Shown here: positions 52,366 through 61,398 of the stretch, in pieces | How the letters are laid out: every line of letters begins with the position of its first letter | Position numbering within the stretch: the first letter of the stretch is position 1 | IMG/VR virus record: IMGVR_UViG_3300044940_000357 | Location: 1 to 63,963 of that record | Strand: one strand, 5' to 3' | Source of the DNA: a virus | Length of the DNA stretch: 63,963 nucleotides | The notes under the pieces: model-generated | Seen by the model: only the letters and a program-made list of their open reading frames with translations | The model's database searches: none | Told to the model about the DNA's origin: nothing | Made by a program: the position numbers and the translations under genes

Positions 52366-53029
52366 AGATACCTATACTATTGAACAAATAACTCAATGGG
52401 TAGGTCCAGAATGGACAGGTTATTTACAAAGTGAGTTTAATTCTTTTTATATGAATAACCTGTTTAATAAAATTAAAGAAGACAAAAAAAATAACCAAGT
52501 ATATCCTCAAAACGATGACGTTTTTAGATTATATAAAATGTTATCTCCTAACGATGTAAAGTTAGTAATACTATCTCAATCTCCTTATCCTGGTGACTAT
52601 GGAGACGGTATAGCTTTTTCTACTAGATATGGTACACCTCGTTCTTTAAAAAGAATAAAAGATAACTTTAAAACTCATCACAATGATCTCAGTTATCTTG
52701 TAAAACAAGGTGTATGGTTACAAAATTGTATATTGACTTGTAATCATGATACATTAGGACATAAAAACTGGGGTTGGGAACGATTTGTTCAACAATCATT
52801 AAAAGTCATATCTGAAAGAAATAAACACATGGTATGGTGGGCTTGGGGAAGTGATGCTAAAAAACTAATTAAACCAATTGTATCGGTGCATCATAAAGTA
52901 TTTAATCGACCCCATCCTGTAAATAAAGGAGTTGTTAATTGGGATATACAAGATGATATTATTGCCACTAATAAGTATTTAATTACACATGGAAAAAAAG
53001 AAATCGATTTCGCAGGTATCAATCGATAA
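52340..53029 (+). CDS. family 1-like uracil-DNA glycosylase, altered catalytic loop
   Basis: 229 residues. The water-activating motif GQDPYH is replaced by SQSPYPG (residues 79-85), so the catalytic Asp is Ser. The second motif is NRPHPVN with its His kept (residue 192), and GWERFVQQ and the KEIDF end fit UDG family 1. By family it removes uracil from DNA; without the Asp it may be weak, altered, or a DNA-binding relic. Overlaps both neighbours. Confidence 0.8.
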   Translation: MKPQLALFKDTYTIEQITQWVGPEWTGYLQSEFNSFYMNNLFNKIKEDKKNNQVYPQNDDVFRLYKMLSPNDVKLVILSQSPYPGDYGDGIAFSTRYGTPRSLKRIKDNFKTHHNDLSYLVKQGVWLQNCILTCNHDTLGHKNWGWERFVQQSLKVISERNKHMVWWAWGSDAKKLIKPIVSVHHKVFNRPHPVNKGVVNWDIQDDIIATNKYLITHGKKEIDFAGINR

Positions 53030-53345
53030 AGTAACTTTTAAAAGGTTAAAAAACAAAGAGTATAGATTAAAGTCTCGATATAATTTAGATATTAAAACCT
53101 ATAACGAAATGTTAAAAAGTAACGAACATCGTTGTTATATATGTAATAAAGCAGATCGTTTAGTAGTTGATCATGATCATTCCGACGGTAAAGTTAGAGG
53201 TTTATTGTGTCATAATTGCAATATTATGTTGGGACACGCAAAAGATAATTGCGATACGCTAAGTAAAGCAATCCAATATCTTAAAACATGTAAACAAAAA
53301 AGTTATGAAATCGTTACAACAAAACACTATGAAGTATCATATTAA
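52989..53345 (+). CDS. endonuclease VII-like (HNH) nuclease
   Basis: 118 residues. CYICNKADRLVVDHDHSDGK followed by VRGLLCHNCNIMLGHAKD is the recombination endonuclease VII pattern: four Cys for zinc and a His-Asp-His core. It would resolve branched DNA or act as a homing-type nickase. Together with the RusA-like protein the phage has two resolvase types. Confidence 0.87.
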   Translation: MEKKKSISQVSIDKVTFKRLKNKEYRLKSRYNLDIKTYNEMLKSNEHRCYICNKADRLVVDHDHSDGKVRGLLCHNCNIMLGHAKDNCDTLSKAIQYLKTCKQKSYEIVTTKHYEVSY

Positions 53346-53622
53346 AGGTTGGTTTTACACTTATTTTATTAGTTTTGCACAAATTGGATCTGTACAAACT
53401 TCTGTATATTTCATTTCTAACGGTTATACTAATTTAGGAGGATTGTTTCAATTGATTGTAGCATTAACTTGGTTATGTAATAGAGATAATGATTATAGTA
53501 AATTAAGATCTGGTATTGTAGCTTATATGTTAGGTAGTGTAACCGGAGCACAATGGGTTCAATTTTTAGATTATCTATGGAACAGTCCTTTAAAAAATTC
53601 TTTGATGGTAATAGTGCACTGA
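53305..53622 (+). CDS. small membrane protein
   Basis: 105 residues; a start at 53329 (MKYHIKGWFYTYF) is possible. Two to three hydrophobic segments (FYTYFISFAQIGSVQTSVYF, LGGLFQLIVALTWL). Overlaps the nuclease and the next membrane gene. Role unknown. Confidence 0.6.
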   Translation: MKSLQQNTMKYHIKGWFYTYFISFAQIGSVQTSVYFISNGYTNLGGLFQLIVALTWLCNRDNDYSKLRSGIVAYMLGSVTGAQWVQFLDYLWNSPLKNSLMVIVH

Positions 53623-54107
53623 TGGTGGCTACTATATTGTTTACTTTAACTACCATAGTACATAATAGTTATAGTTTTTATATTAACGAAATGAGCACCA
53701 TACCATATATTATTCGTATGGGTATGAGTGTATTAACGTCGTTAGGATTATCTATGATGATTATGATTGTTACTATGAAAGGAAACGAGGGTTTGGGTTT
53801 TATATTTGCCCTTATTGAAACATTTTTAAATATATTATATTACGGTTATAGCGATAAAGGGTTTACTTGGCCTATTACCATGGTTCCTTATGTATTAAGT
53901 AGTATCAGTCCGTTTTGCATATTTGTTCTTGCTACTTTTTTCAAGCGTCAGCAACCTAGTATTGTCGATAAGATATTAGAAGAAAGCGCTAAACAAAATA
54001 ACTTTGAAAATAAAGAAAAAAGAATAAGAAGAACAAATGAAGAAATTAAGTTAAATATTCCTCAAGATCAAGTTGAAAATTATAGAAAAGGATTGTGGAA
54101 ACCTTAA
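53577..54107 (+). CDS. multi-pass membrane protein
   Basis: About 176 residues from ATG at 53577 (MEQSFKKFFDGNSAL). Four transmembrane helices (ALMVATILFTLTTIV, MSVLTSLGLSMMIMIV, LGFIFALIETFLNILY, PYVLSSISPFCIFVLATFF) and a charged cytoplasmic tail of about 50 residues. Together with the preceding gene it forms a membrane pair inside the replication block. Possibly superinfection-related; not shown. Confidence 0.65.
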   Translation: MEQSFKKFFDGNSALMVATILFTLTTIVHNSYSFYINEMSTIPYIIRMGMSVLTSLGLSMMIMIVTMKGNEGLGFIFALIETFLNILYYGYSDKGFTWPITMVPYVLSSISPFCIFVLATFFKRQQPSIVDKILEESAKQNNFENKEKRIRRTNEEIKLNIPQDQVENYRKGLWKP

Positions 54108-54135
54108 AGTTTATTACAAACAACTTAAAAAATAT

Positions 54136-54525
54136 ATGACAGACATAGTATGTTATAGAGTAGCTGAGCTATTATCAAATCTTGATTTAATATCTATTGT
54201 TTCAAGTAATTATGAATATGGATATGATAGTCATAAAAATGCTACAGCTATTATTATGGATATAGTATATCCGGCTCCTACAATATGGGACGGTTTGTTT
54301 ATTATTAAAGATTTAGGTTTATGGGTAAGTGTTGATTATTTTAATTCTTCCAAGTTTTGGATGTGTAAAGTAATCGATATCAATAGTAAAGTCGACGCTA
54401 AACAAAATGTTATATTAAAATACGAAGATAGAGAAAACAAGTATTTTTATGACGCAATCAACGCTTATCATTTTGGTATGACATGGGCATTGGAATATTT
54501 AAGTAAACAAAAAAACCAGTTGTAA
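54136..54525 (+). CDS. protein of unknown function
   Basis: About 129 residues from ATG at 54136 (MTDIVCYRVAELLSN). Mixed alpha/beta. Not recognised. Confidence 0.58.
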   Translation: MTDIVCYRVAELLSNLDLISIVSSNYEYGYDSHKNATAIIMDIVYPAPTIWDGLFIIKDLGLWVSVDYFNSSKFWMCKVIDINSKVDAKQNVILKYEDRENKYFYDAINAYHFGMTWALEYLSKQKNQL

Positions 54526-54544
54526 TTAATTTAAAATTAACAAT

Positions 54545-54658
54545 ATGGGCAAGACGTATAAAGACAAAAAAGATATACGACAGCTACGTAAGGAACAACC
54601 TCGAGTTAAATTAATAAAACAAAAAAAAGAAAAATATAAAAAATATGATATTGACTAA
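54545..54658 (+). CDS. 37-residue basic peptide
   Basis: MGKTYKDKKDIRQLRKEQPR plus a Lys-rich tail. More than a third of the residues are Lys or Arg. The stop overlaps the next gene. May bind nucleic acid. Confidence 0.5.
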   Translation: MGKTYKDKKDIRQLRKEQPRVKLIKQKKEKYKKYDID

Positions 54659-54938
54659 TAAAGAAGAAGTGTACCAATATATTTGGGAACTTATAGCAGC
54701 TTATGATAAAAAAGAAGATGGCGATATTAAAATGAATTATTTTACTGTATTGCAATTCTTTATAGATTCTTTTGATAATTTTGAAGAATATAGCGATATT
54801 ATAGCTACGTTATATCCAATTGTAATAGAAGATATATCCACAGAAGTAGCTACAGTTAGCGAAACATTATTTGATTATACATTTTTAAATACCTATGAAA
54901 GAAATATCATAGCTAAAGAAATAGTATATGGAAATTAA
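54645..54938 (+). CDS. small acidic protein
   Basis: 97 residues (MILTNKEEVYQYIWELI), acidic helical. Overlaps the genes on both sides. Not recognised. Confidence 0.6.
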   Translation: MILTNKEEVYQYIWELIAAYDKKEDGDIKMNYFTVLQFFIDSFDNFEEYSDIIATLYPIVIEDISTEVATVSETLFDYTFLNTYERNIIAKEIVYGN

Positions 54939-55293
54939 TACTATAATTCTCGATCATTATAAGTTAATCAATCAAATATGGGAAGATACTTTGTTGAAAA
55001 TCATTAAAGAATTTCAAATTGCAATGTATCGATCCTCAGGTATATTTTCTATTAAATTTATTATTAGTTATTTACCTGATAAAACCACAAATGAATTAAC
55101 TTGTTTACTTGATGAATTTATTTGTGAAAGTGATCCAACTCATGATGCAGAAATCGTTGAAGAAATTAAAGAAAGCATTATAAAAGCTCTTCCTTTTTTT
55201 AAGGAATATATAGGCAATTATAACGCTTATGAATTTGAAGTAAACTTATTTGGTAAACCAACTATTAATCTTATTAATTATGCTCGTAAATAA
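54928..55293 (+). CDS. acidic helical protein, unknown function
   Basis: 121 residues (MEINTIILDHYKLINQI), helical and acidic. Overlaps the dUTPase start by 14 bases. Not recognised. Confidence 0.58.
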   Translation: MEINTIILDHYKLINQIWEDTLLKIIKEFQIAMYRSSGIFSIKFIISYLPDKTTNELTCLLDEFICESDPTHDAEIVEEIKESIIKALPFFKEYIGNYNAYEFEVNLFGKPTINLINYARK

Positions 55294-55735
55294 ATCAAAT
55301 AACCCATCGCCAGCTCATCAAACTACTTTGTCTATAGGATTTGATATCGCTAGCAATGAAGAACTTGTATTACATCCAGGACAACGATATGCTGTATCTA
55401 CAGGCTTATATCTTGATCATAATCATCCTATTATTGCTCGTGAATTAGAACGAGGTGTCATTTTGGCAGATCAAGGTAAAGAGGTATTGGAGCTACAAAT
55501 TAGACCTCGTAGCGGTATGGCATTAAATCATGGGGTTACTGTATTAAATAGTCCAGGTACTGTTGATATAGATTATAAAGGTGAAATTAAAGTAATTCTT
55601 GTCAATTTGTCAGATAAAGACTATCATATTTCAGTTGGCCAAAATATTGCACAGGGTGTATTTGCTACCGGTCATCAACTATTACCAATTATTAATAGAA
55701 CTCGTACCGGTGGATTTGGTTCAACTAATAGTTAA
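55280..55735 (+). CDS. dut: dUTPase
   Basis: About 151 residues from ATG at 55280 (MLVNKSNNPSPAHQ). Motifs in order: SIGFDIAS, LQIRPRSGMA, LNSPGTVDIDYKGE, VNLSDKDYH and the C-terminal RTGGFGST. A trimeric dUTP pyrophosphatase that keeps uracil out of DNA and supplies dUMP. Together with UDG and ThyX it forms a uracil/thymine control set. Confidence 0.95.
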   Translation: MLVNKSNNPSPAHQTTLSIGFDIASNEELVLHPGQRYAVSTGLYLDHNHPIIARELERGVILADQGKEVLELQIRPRSGMALNHGVTVLNSPGTVDIDYKGEIKVILVNLSDKDYHISVGQNIAQGVFATGHQLLPIINRTRTGGFGSTNS

Positions 55736-55743
55736 AATTTAAT

Positions 55744-56145
55744 ATGGGACTCGTTAAAGATCTATTGTTCGATGCTTTATATTATCCTTTTTATAACGTT
55801 GTAGATTATCCTTTTTATAATAAGGACAATCATTTACCTATTAAATATAATAACAAAACTAACTTCTTTGAAAACGAAAAATTAAGGTATATTATTGATC
55901 CTGAAACTAGTAACTTAAAGATTGATTTACCTTATTTAAACGTAGATAAACTTACAGCTTATATCGAAGATAATTATTTGATTATCAAATATGAAAATAA
56001 AGAAGATGTTAGAAGGAATAAACTAAACTATAAAATATACATAGGTAAAGGAGACGTTAATGTTAGCTATGAAAATGGGTTTCTAATTATTGAAAAAGTA
56101 GAAAAACAATCTGATCGTAAACTAGTGAGTGTCTTATGTAAATAA
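55744..56145 (+). CDS. Hsp20/alpha-crystallin-like protein
   Basis: 133 residues. From about residue 55 the pattern of strands LKIDLPYLNVDKLTAYIEDN, then LIIKYENK, YKIYIGKGDVNVSYENGFL and IEKVEK follows the small heat-shock protein fold (inhibitory strands, GxL replaced by GFL). Related small Hsp20 proteins occur in T4-like phages. Identity is low. Ends at a terminator. Confidence 0.55.
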   Translation: MGLVKDLLFDALYYPFYNVVDYPFYNKDNHLPIKYNNKTNFFENEKLRYIIDPETSNLKIDLPYLNVDKLTAYIEDNYLIIKYENKEDVRRNKLNYKIYIGKGDVNVSYENGFLIIEKVEKQSDRKLVSVLCK

Positions 56146-56163
56146 TTAGGTTTTAAAAGTTTT

Positions 56164-56202
56164 AAAAAAACCTTGAAGAGTAATCTTCAAGGTTTTTTTA
56201 TT
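56164..56202 (+). terminator. strong intrinsic terminator
   Basis: AAAAAACCTTGAAGA pairs with TCTTCAAGGTTTTTT (15 bp, loop GTAA), then TTATTT. The A/T flanks would also allow termination from the opposite strand. Ends the replication operon. Confidence 0.85.
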
Positions 56203-56262
56203 TAATTAAAATCAAAAAAATATATGTAAATTATATAGTACCACTAATTTTAAACTGAAATT

Positions 56263-57387
56263 ATGAAATTACCTAACAATCCTAAAGTATTAGCTGCCAC
56301 GTACAATAAAGTGAGTAATACAAAAATGTTCAGTGTTCTTGTAGATTTTCCCACTGTATTATTAGCAGAGTTAAGAACACATAAGATACTTACACAAGGT
56401 TCGCTATATGAACATTCAGAACTAACTGATTTAAATTTATCTGCAAATAGTGCAAGAGCTATTCCAAGTAAAGATTATTTACAAAAAGTATTAGATAATC
56501 CTTATATCCCAATGTGGACTTCCAAGAAGAAAGGAATGAATGGAGGAAAAGTAACAGAAAAACAAGATGAACAAGCAAAAACAATCTGGTTAAACAGTTT
56601 AAAAGGAAGCACATTAAATAGTACAGATGAAAATAGTTTTCCAGAAGGAATTGTTATATATAATCAAATAATTGAACAATTAGGAGTTTCTGATAGCTTT
56701 AGTAAACTTTGTGAATTAGACATTCACAAACAAAACGCTAACCGATTACTTGCGCCTTATGCTTATACTACTTGTATACTGAGCGGTACCGAGTGGGATA
56801 ACTTTTTTGAATTAAGATGTCCTAAATACAAATGTATTGATGGCAACGTGTACAACTCTAAAAAAGAATGGTGGTATCGTGCAAAATTATATAAAGGATG
56901 GGGATCGGAAAATATACAAGAACCCGATTGGCAAGATATTAATATATCACCAACTCAACCTGAGTTTCAAATAATAGCCGAGATGATATATGACTTGTAT
57001 CAAGAAGCAGATTGGAAAGAAAGTAAATATCATATTCCTTTTGAAGATTTTATTTATGAAGAGTATGGTGCAAAATTAAATCAAGTATTATCAATAAATG
57101 AAGCAATGAAAATTAGCGCAAGTATGTGCGCTAAATTATCATACAACACACAAGACAACCCCGATACATTAGAAAAACATCTTGAAAGAGCTGATATGTT
57201 GATAAGAGAACGACACTCAGAACCTTTTAGCCATCAAGCCATTGCTATGACAGAGCAAGAATATGATAAGTTTTATAAATCTATGATTGTTGTTATTAAT
57301 GGTAAAAAAGAAGTAAAACATGAATTAGGTTGGTGTTATAATCTAAGAGGATTTATTTCACAAAGATTTATTATTGAAAATTGGTAA
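56263..57387 (+). CDS. thyX: flavin-dependent thymidylate synthase (ThyX)
   Basis: 374 residues, longer than the usual 220-260. The motif region ELRTHKILTQG followed by LNLSANSARAIPS resembles the ThyX RHRxxSxNxxSxRY core. RLLAPYAYTTCILSGTEWDNFF and ELRCP are the later substrate and FAD-site segments. Insertions at about 90-130 and 200-270 explain the length. Makes dTMP from dUMP with methylene-THF and FAD. Begins a new transcription unit after the terminator. Confidence 0.9.
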   Translation: MKLPNNPKVLAATYNKVSNTKMFSVLVDFPTVLLAELRTHKILTQGSLYEHSELTDLNLSANSARAIPSKDYLQKVLDNPYIPMWTSKKKGMNGGKVTEKQDEQAKTIWLNSLKGSTLNSTDENSFPEGIVIYNQIIEQLGVSDSFSKLCELDIHKQNANRLLAPYAYTTCILSGTEWDNFFELRCPKYKCIDGNVYNSKKEWWYRAKLYKGWGSENIQEPDWQDINISPTQPEFQIIAEMIYDLYQEADWKESKYHIPFEDFIYEEYGAKLNQVLSINEAMKISASMCAKLSYNTQDNPDTLEKHLERADMLIRERHSEPFSHQAIAMTEQEYDKFYKSMIVVINGKKEVKHELGWCYNLRGFISQRFIIENW

Positions 57388-57400
57388 TACAAAAAATATC

Positions 57401-57730
57401 ATGGAAAATAAACAAAGAGTATATTATATTATTAGATTTTTAGGAAACGAAAACGAAGATGTAATTAAAATTAAACTAAAAGATAAAATCGTAGGTTATT
57501 GTGGCAGAGGTCAGATTATTGTAAAGATATACGAGGACTACGTTAATTCCGAAGTTTTAAACTTGATTGATGAAATTCCTTCTGATTTAGATGTTTTTGG
57601 TCGATGGTATTTTGTACCAGAAAATAAAACCGATGAATTTTTAGATACAAAAATATTTAAGTATGAATGGATAGCTCACCCTGAATATGAAGATGAACAT
57701 ATGGTATTAACTATTGATAAAAATATATAA
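57401..57730 (+). CDS. protein of unknown function
   Basis: About 109 residues from ATG at 57401 (MENKQRVYYIIRFLG), beta-rich. Follows ThyX by 13 bases. Not recognised. Confidence 0.58.
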   Translation: MENKQRVYYIIRFLGNENEDVIKIKLKDKIVGYCGRGQIIVKIYEDYVNSEVLNLIDEIPSDLDVFGRWYFVPENKTDEFLDTKIFKYEWIAHPEYEDEHMVLTIDKNI

Positions 57731-57740
57731 CAAATTTTAA

Positions 57741-58190
57741 ATGATATTATTTAACATACATTGCTCAACTTTACATATATTAACATCAATAAGAATAAAT
57801 TTAAAAGGAAATACAAGAATAGTATTTATATTCAAAAATTTTGTTGTAAAGATACCCAACTTCTTATACCAACACGATCACTTTTTGTTGGGATGTTATT
57901 CAAATTACTGTGAAAGATTGTATTATAAAAGAAACATTAAACTTAAATATGAGGGAAATATGGTTAACTATGTTGCTCCCTCATATTTTTGCTCTTGGTT
58001 CGGTTTAATTCAAATACAAGCTAGATGTGAGCCTCGACTAGAAAATTTAACAGAAGAAGAAATACACTTTTATAAAGACTTACATTGTGAAGATTATAAA
58101 AAAGAAAACTTTGGTTACTATAAAAACAAACTAGTATGTTTAGATTACAGTAACGTTTTTATAAAAACTAAAAAGAGTAATAAACCATGA
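57741..58190 (+). CDS. protein of unknown function
   Basis: 149 residues (MILFNIHCSTLHILT). Contains WFGLIQIQARCEPRLENL. Not recognised. Confidence 0.6.
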   Translation: MILFNIHCSTLHILTSIRINLKGNTRIVFIFKNFVVKIPNFLYQHDHFLLGCYSNYCERLYYKRNIKLKYEGNMVNYVAPSYFCSWFGLIQIQARCEPRLENLTEEEIHFYKDLHCEDYKKENFGYYKNKLVCLDYSNVFIKTKKSNKP

Positions 58191-58214
58191 TTTTTTATTT
58201 AATTACAAAGCCAT

Positions 58215-58874
58215 ATGAAAACAAAAATATTTTACGAATTTTACACTACATCAGAAGCGAGAGATGCCGATCTTATTAGTGTAGGGTTAATAGCAGTTAC
58301 AGATGATGAAATCAAAACATTTTACGCAGAGTTCACAGATTATAACAATAACAAGTATAACGATTGGGTTAGATATAATGTTATTTCTACACTACCATTA
58401 AAAAGGGGTGTGATTTCAGATAACTCAAATCAAGATACTTGTAATGTACGTTTAAGAGCAAATACTGAGTCTATTATTTTCCACCTGAAAAGATGGTTAT
58501 CTCAATTTGATTCAATAGAATTTTGGTCAGATTTTGATTCCATTAATAAACCGATTTTAATAGATTTGATATCTGATTGGGATACTAAAAAAGTTTTAAA
58601 TGAATCATTAGGCAAAGAGTATTCTTATTATGAAACATTTAAAATAGCATTAGTTAAATATCCAATTAATGTTACATATGATCAATTCTTTGATGTTCAT
58701 ACATTATTTAAAGCAAAAGGATTGGACACTAATACTGGTAGAGAAGAATTTATTGGTATAAAAGAAAAAGGTATACCTGTTGAATTACAACATTTAATAG
58801 ATTCAAAAAATCCTAACGCTTTATTTGATAGTTATGTTACTTGGAAATGTTATGAAAAATTAATGTCTATATGA
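58215..58874 (+). CDS. degenerate DEDD exonuclease paralogue
   Basis: 219 residues, related to the exonuclease at 62379: MKTKIF, LISVGLIA, TFYAEF, WVRYNVI, WSDFDS and NALFDSY align. The active site is lost: D8 and E10 of FFDTEFTG become E and Y (YEFYTT), and the catalytic His of HNALWD becomes Pro (NPNALFD). The second-motif Asp (WSD) remains. It may be a non-catalytic partner or decoy. Confidence 0.75.
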   Translation: MKTKIFYEFYTTSEARDADLISVGLIAVTDDEIKTFYAEFTDYNNNKYNDWVRYNVISTLPLKRGVISDNSNQDTCNVRLRANTESIIFHLKRWLSQFDSIEFWSDFDSINKPILIDLISDWDTKKVLNESLGKEYSYYETFKIALVKYPINVTYDQFFDVHTLFKAKGLDTNTGREEFIGIKEKGIPVELQHLIDSKNPNALFDSYVTWKCYEKLMSI

Positions 58875-59059
58875 GTATGGATTTGGAACCAAAAAAACTT
58901 GATAACAAGTCTTGGATAGAATTAGATGCTATTGCAGGAAGACTATTAGAAGAAGATCAAAAATATTGGCCCCATAATGACCCAAGATTTAATATATCTA
59001 ATAGTTTATTAAGAGATCTTATTGTTTTAGGTTTGCAATATTATAACCAACATGAGTAA
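58871..59059 (+). CDS. small protein of unknown function
   Basis: 62 residues (MSMDLEPKKLDNKSW). Overlaps the degenerate nuclease by four bases and the next gene by eight. Resembles small ribbon-helix-helix-size proteins but has no clear motif. Confidence 0.55.
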   Translation: MSMDLEPKKLDNKSWIELDAIAGRLLEEDQKYWPHNDPRFNISNSLLRDLIVLGLQYYNQHE

Positions 59060-59900
59060 ATTAGACAATATTACAATCAATATGAGTAAATTAGATGAAA
59101 TACTTGATGATTTTTATAAAAGTCAAGAAGCAAACAACACTACCGATGGTTCAATATACGAATATCGAGATGATATAAAAGAAATAGCAACTAAATTTGC
59201 CATACACACTCTTGAAGAGGCTAGTAAAATTTTACATACCAAAACTAAAAATACAATGAAAGAACAGAAAAAAGAAATAATTAAACTCTGGAAAGAGTTA
59301 AAAATAGAAAGAGTAATATTTGAGTTTAGTTGCGGTGGTGATTCTATGTCAGACACTTATATATATGCAGAACCTGGTACTAAAGATAATCAAGAACAAC
59401 CTATACTAGATTATCTTGATAATGAAGTATATAATAATGTAGAGTTTTACGAAATAAGCGACGGTCACTATTTAGGGGAATTTGGAATAGTTGAAATAAC
59501 TTTACAGGATGATGAATTTGTATATGAAAAAAAATCAACTTCTGAGTATTCAGAACAAGTGTCTGACCAATTAGAAGTAGAACTTACTCAAAACGAAGTT
59601 GATTATATAAACAAGTATATATTGAGTATATTTGGACGACAAGGACAACCTTTAACTTTTAACTATAAAAGAAATTTTATTTTAACTGATGCACTTCAAC
59701 GTATTGAAGAATCAATTGATAAAAAGATAAAAGAGATAGCTGATAAACACGAGTTTGATGAGTTAAAAGAAGTTCAAGAAATTGATCCATACAACGATGG
59801 ATACTTGATAGCTATACAAAATCCAATAATCATAGAAAATAACATATTAAAATTTGAAATAACAATTAGTTACTTAAAATATGAACAAAATAATTATTAG
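59052..59900 (+). CDS. protein with DUF6878-like segment
   Basis: 282 residues. At about residues 90-160, IERVIFEFSCGGDSMSD followed by EFYEISDGHYLGEFGIVEI recalls the DUF6878-type GDSG pattern of small phage proteins. The second half is acidic alpha/beta. Opens with an internal repeat MSKLDNITINMSKLDEI. Function unknown. Confidence 0.58.
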   Translation: MSKLDNITINMSKLDEILDDFYKSQEANNTTDGSIYEYRDDIKEIATKFAIHTLEEASKILHTKTKNTMKEQKKEIIKLWKELKIERVIFEFSCGGDSMSDTYIYAEPGTKDNQEQPILDYLDNEVYNNVEFYEISDGHYLGEFGIVEITLQDDEFVYEKKSTSEYSEQVSDQLEVELTQNEVDYINKYILSIFGRQGQPLTFNYKRNFILTDALQRIEESIDKKIKEIADKHEFDELKEVQEIDPYNDGYLIAIQNPIIIENNILKFEITISYLKYEQNNY

Positions 59901-60576
59901 TAACAGAAGTTTTGAGTTTAATGTAGGTTGCAGATTGTTACGACTTATGTACAAAGAACCTTTTGAAGGACTTGAAGATATATGGGATGATATAGAGCCC
60001 ATGACTTTCAAAGAGATTGTTGAAATAAAAAATGTTGAAGATAGACGAGTAGCTATCGAATGTTTTGGACTTGAAAGAATACACAAAGAATTGGATTCTG
60101 AGTTAGTAGATACTCAAACTATTAAAAAGAAAACCACTTGGGTGTTAGAAGATGGTGAACTTACAACCTTAGAATATGACGACACTTACAGATTATACAA
60201 AGTAAAAGGTGATTTGTTTAATAATGAGCAAGATCATAACTACCAAAAGTTTAATGATGTTTACTATGTAACCTTTAAAGATACATCTACAGAAAGAGAA
60301 TATCTTCTTTGGGTAAATTCTGATAGGGTTTATGATACAAATCATCCGTGGGATAGTGATAATTATGTATATGTAAGTCGTGATGATCGAAAAATAGATG
60401 CTATTGAAGCTATTGCTTGGACTATAACTACAAATGTAAAGAAAGGAGATATAGAAGAGATAATTAGGCAAGGTGATTGTATATTGATTAAACCAAAGCT
60501 CAATTATGAAACTTTACCCAGATTTAGACATCTTACAAAAGAAGAATATCTTAGTTTAATTACAAATGAATCTTAA
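59881..60576 (+). CDS. protein of unknown function
   Basis: 231 residues (MNKIIISNRSFEFNVGC). The C-terminal half has VTFKDTSTEREYLLWVNSD and EAIAWTITTNVKKGDI, like several small phage accessory proteins. Overlaps both neighbours. Confidence 0.6.
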   Translation: MNKIIISNRSFEFNVGCRLLRLMYKEPFEGLEDIWDDIEPMTFKEIVEIKNVEDRRVAIECFGLERIHKELDSELVDTQTIKKKTTWVLEDGELTTLEYDDTYRLYKVKGDLFNNEQDHNYQKFNDVYYVTFKDTSTEREYLLWVNSDRVYDTNHPWDSDNYVYVSRDDRKIDAIEAIAWTITTNVKKGDIEEIIRQGDCILIKPKLNYETLPRFRHLTKEEYLSLITNES

Positions 60577-60577
60577 C

Positions 60578-60832
60578 ATGAAAAAGCTGACAATTTTAAA
60601 AGGAGAAGGTATCCATCAACATACGTTGTATGGAAATTTTTCAGAAGTTGAAGAAGTAATTGATTTTCAACCTCTTGAAGTATTTGAAAAATCATTTTTG
60701 AAACATGAAAAGCCCGATGGGTCGTTTTCAAATGAACATAAAACTTTAGAGGTATCAGCGGGTACTTGGCTTATGGGAAGACAAGTTGAATATAATCCTT
60801 TTACTCGTGAGGTAACAAATGTTTGGGACTAA
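60578..60832 (+). CDS. small protein of unknown function
   Basis: About 84 residues from ATG at 60578 (MKKLTILKGEGIHQH). Beta-rich. Followed by a terminator. Confidence 0.58.
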   Translation: MKKLTILKGEGIHQHTLYGNFSEVEEVIDFQPLEVFEKSFLKHEKPDGSFSNEHKTLEVSAGTWLMGRQVEYNPFTREVTNVWD

Positions 60833-60840
60833 TTAAATAA

Positions 60841-60900
60841 AATTCATATCTACTATTATTTTTTGAAAGACATTATTTTTTGGTAGATATGAATTGTTTT
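60841..60900 (+). terminator. probable terminator with long loop
   Basis: AATTCATATCTAC pairs with GTAGATATGAATT (13 bp). The loop is 29 bases and T/A-rich, and GTTTTATTTTG follows. Confidence 0.6.
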
Positions 60901-60953
60901 ATTTTGATTTTTCTTTTAATTTATTTAATAATCAATAACTATAATAATTCTAT

Positions 60954-61352
60954 ATGGCAAATCCACACATTCACTCTCAAAGTTCAGTAAAAAGATGGGG
61001 AGGTAAAGTAGAAGATTACCTTCCTATTCACGAATTACTAGACTCTGTAAAAGCGACAATGAATAATAATAGTGCTAGACTTGTTACTCATAACACTTGG
61101 TTTTGTTATACAATCATACCAAAAATATTTGGTTATAACATAACTAACAGTGATGGTAAAAGCGTAAACACTGTAGATATAGCAATGCTTCACGTAGCAG
61201 AAGATTTTCGTATGAAAGGTGTACCTACTCTTCAAGATTATCTTGAAAATTTAGTTGTACAACCTTGGATGAATAATGGAGTAAAACCTATACCAAGTGT
61301 AGAAGCAGAACGAGAAGCTCAAGAATTATTAGAAAGAATAAGAAATAGTTAA
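60954..61352 (+). CDS. DUF6915-like protein
   Basis: 132 residues. MANPHIHSQSSVKRWGGKVE, DYLPIHELLDSVK, NSDGKSVNTVDI and VPTLQDYLENLVVQPWM match the DUF6915 pattern of small phage and bacterial proteins. The family's RHHxxG region is changed to THNTWF here. Function of the family is unknown. Confidence 0.72.
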   Translation: MANPHIHSQSSVKRWGGKVEDYLPIHELLDSVKATMNNNSARLVTHNTWFCYTIIPKIFGYNITNSDGKSVNTVDIAMLHVAEDFRMKGVPTLQDYLENLVVQPWMNNGVKPIPSVEAEREAQELLERIRNS

Positions 61353-61357
61353 ACTAT

Positions 61358-61390
61358 GATCCTCTCTAACAAGAGAGGATCTTAAATTTT
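61358..61390 (+). terminator. intrinsic terminator-like hairpin
   Basis: GATCCTCTCT pairs with AGAGAGGATC (10 bp, 4-base loop), followed by TTAAATTTTA. Confidence 0.6.
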
Positions 61391-61398
61391 ATATTGAT

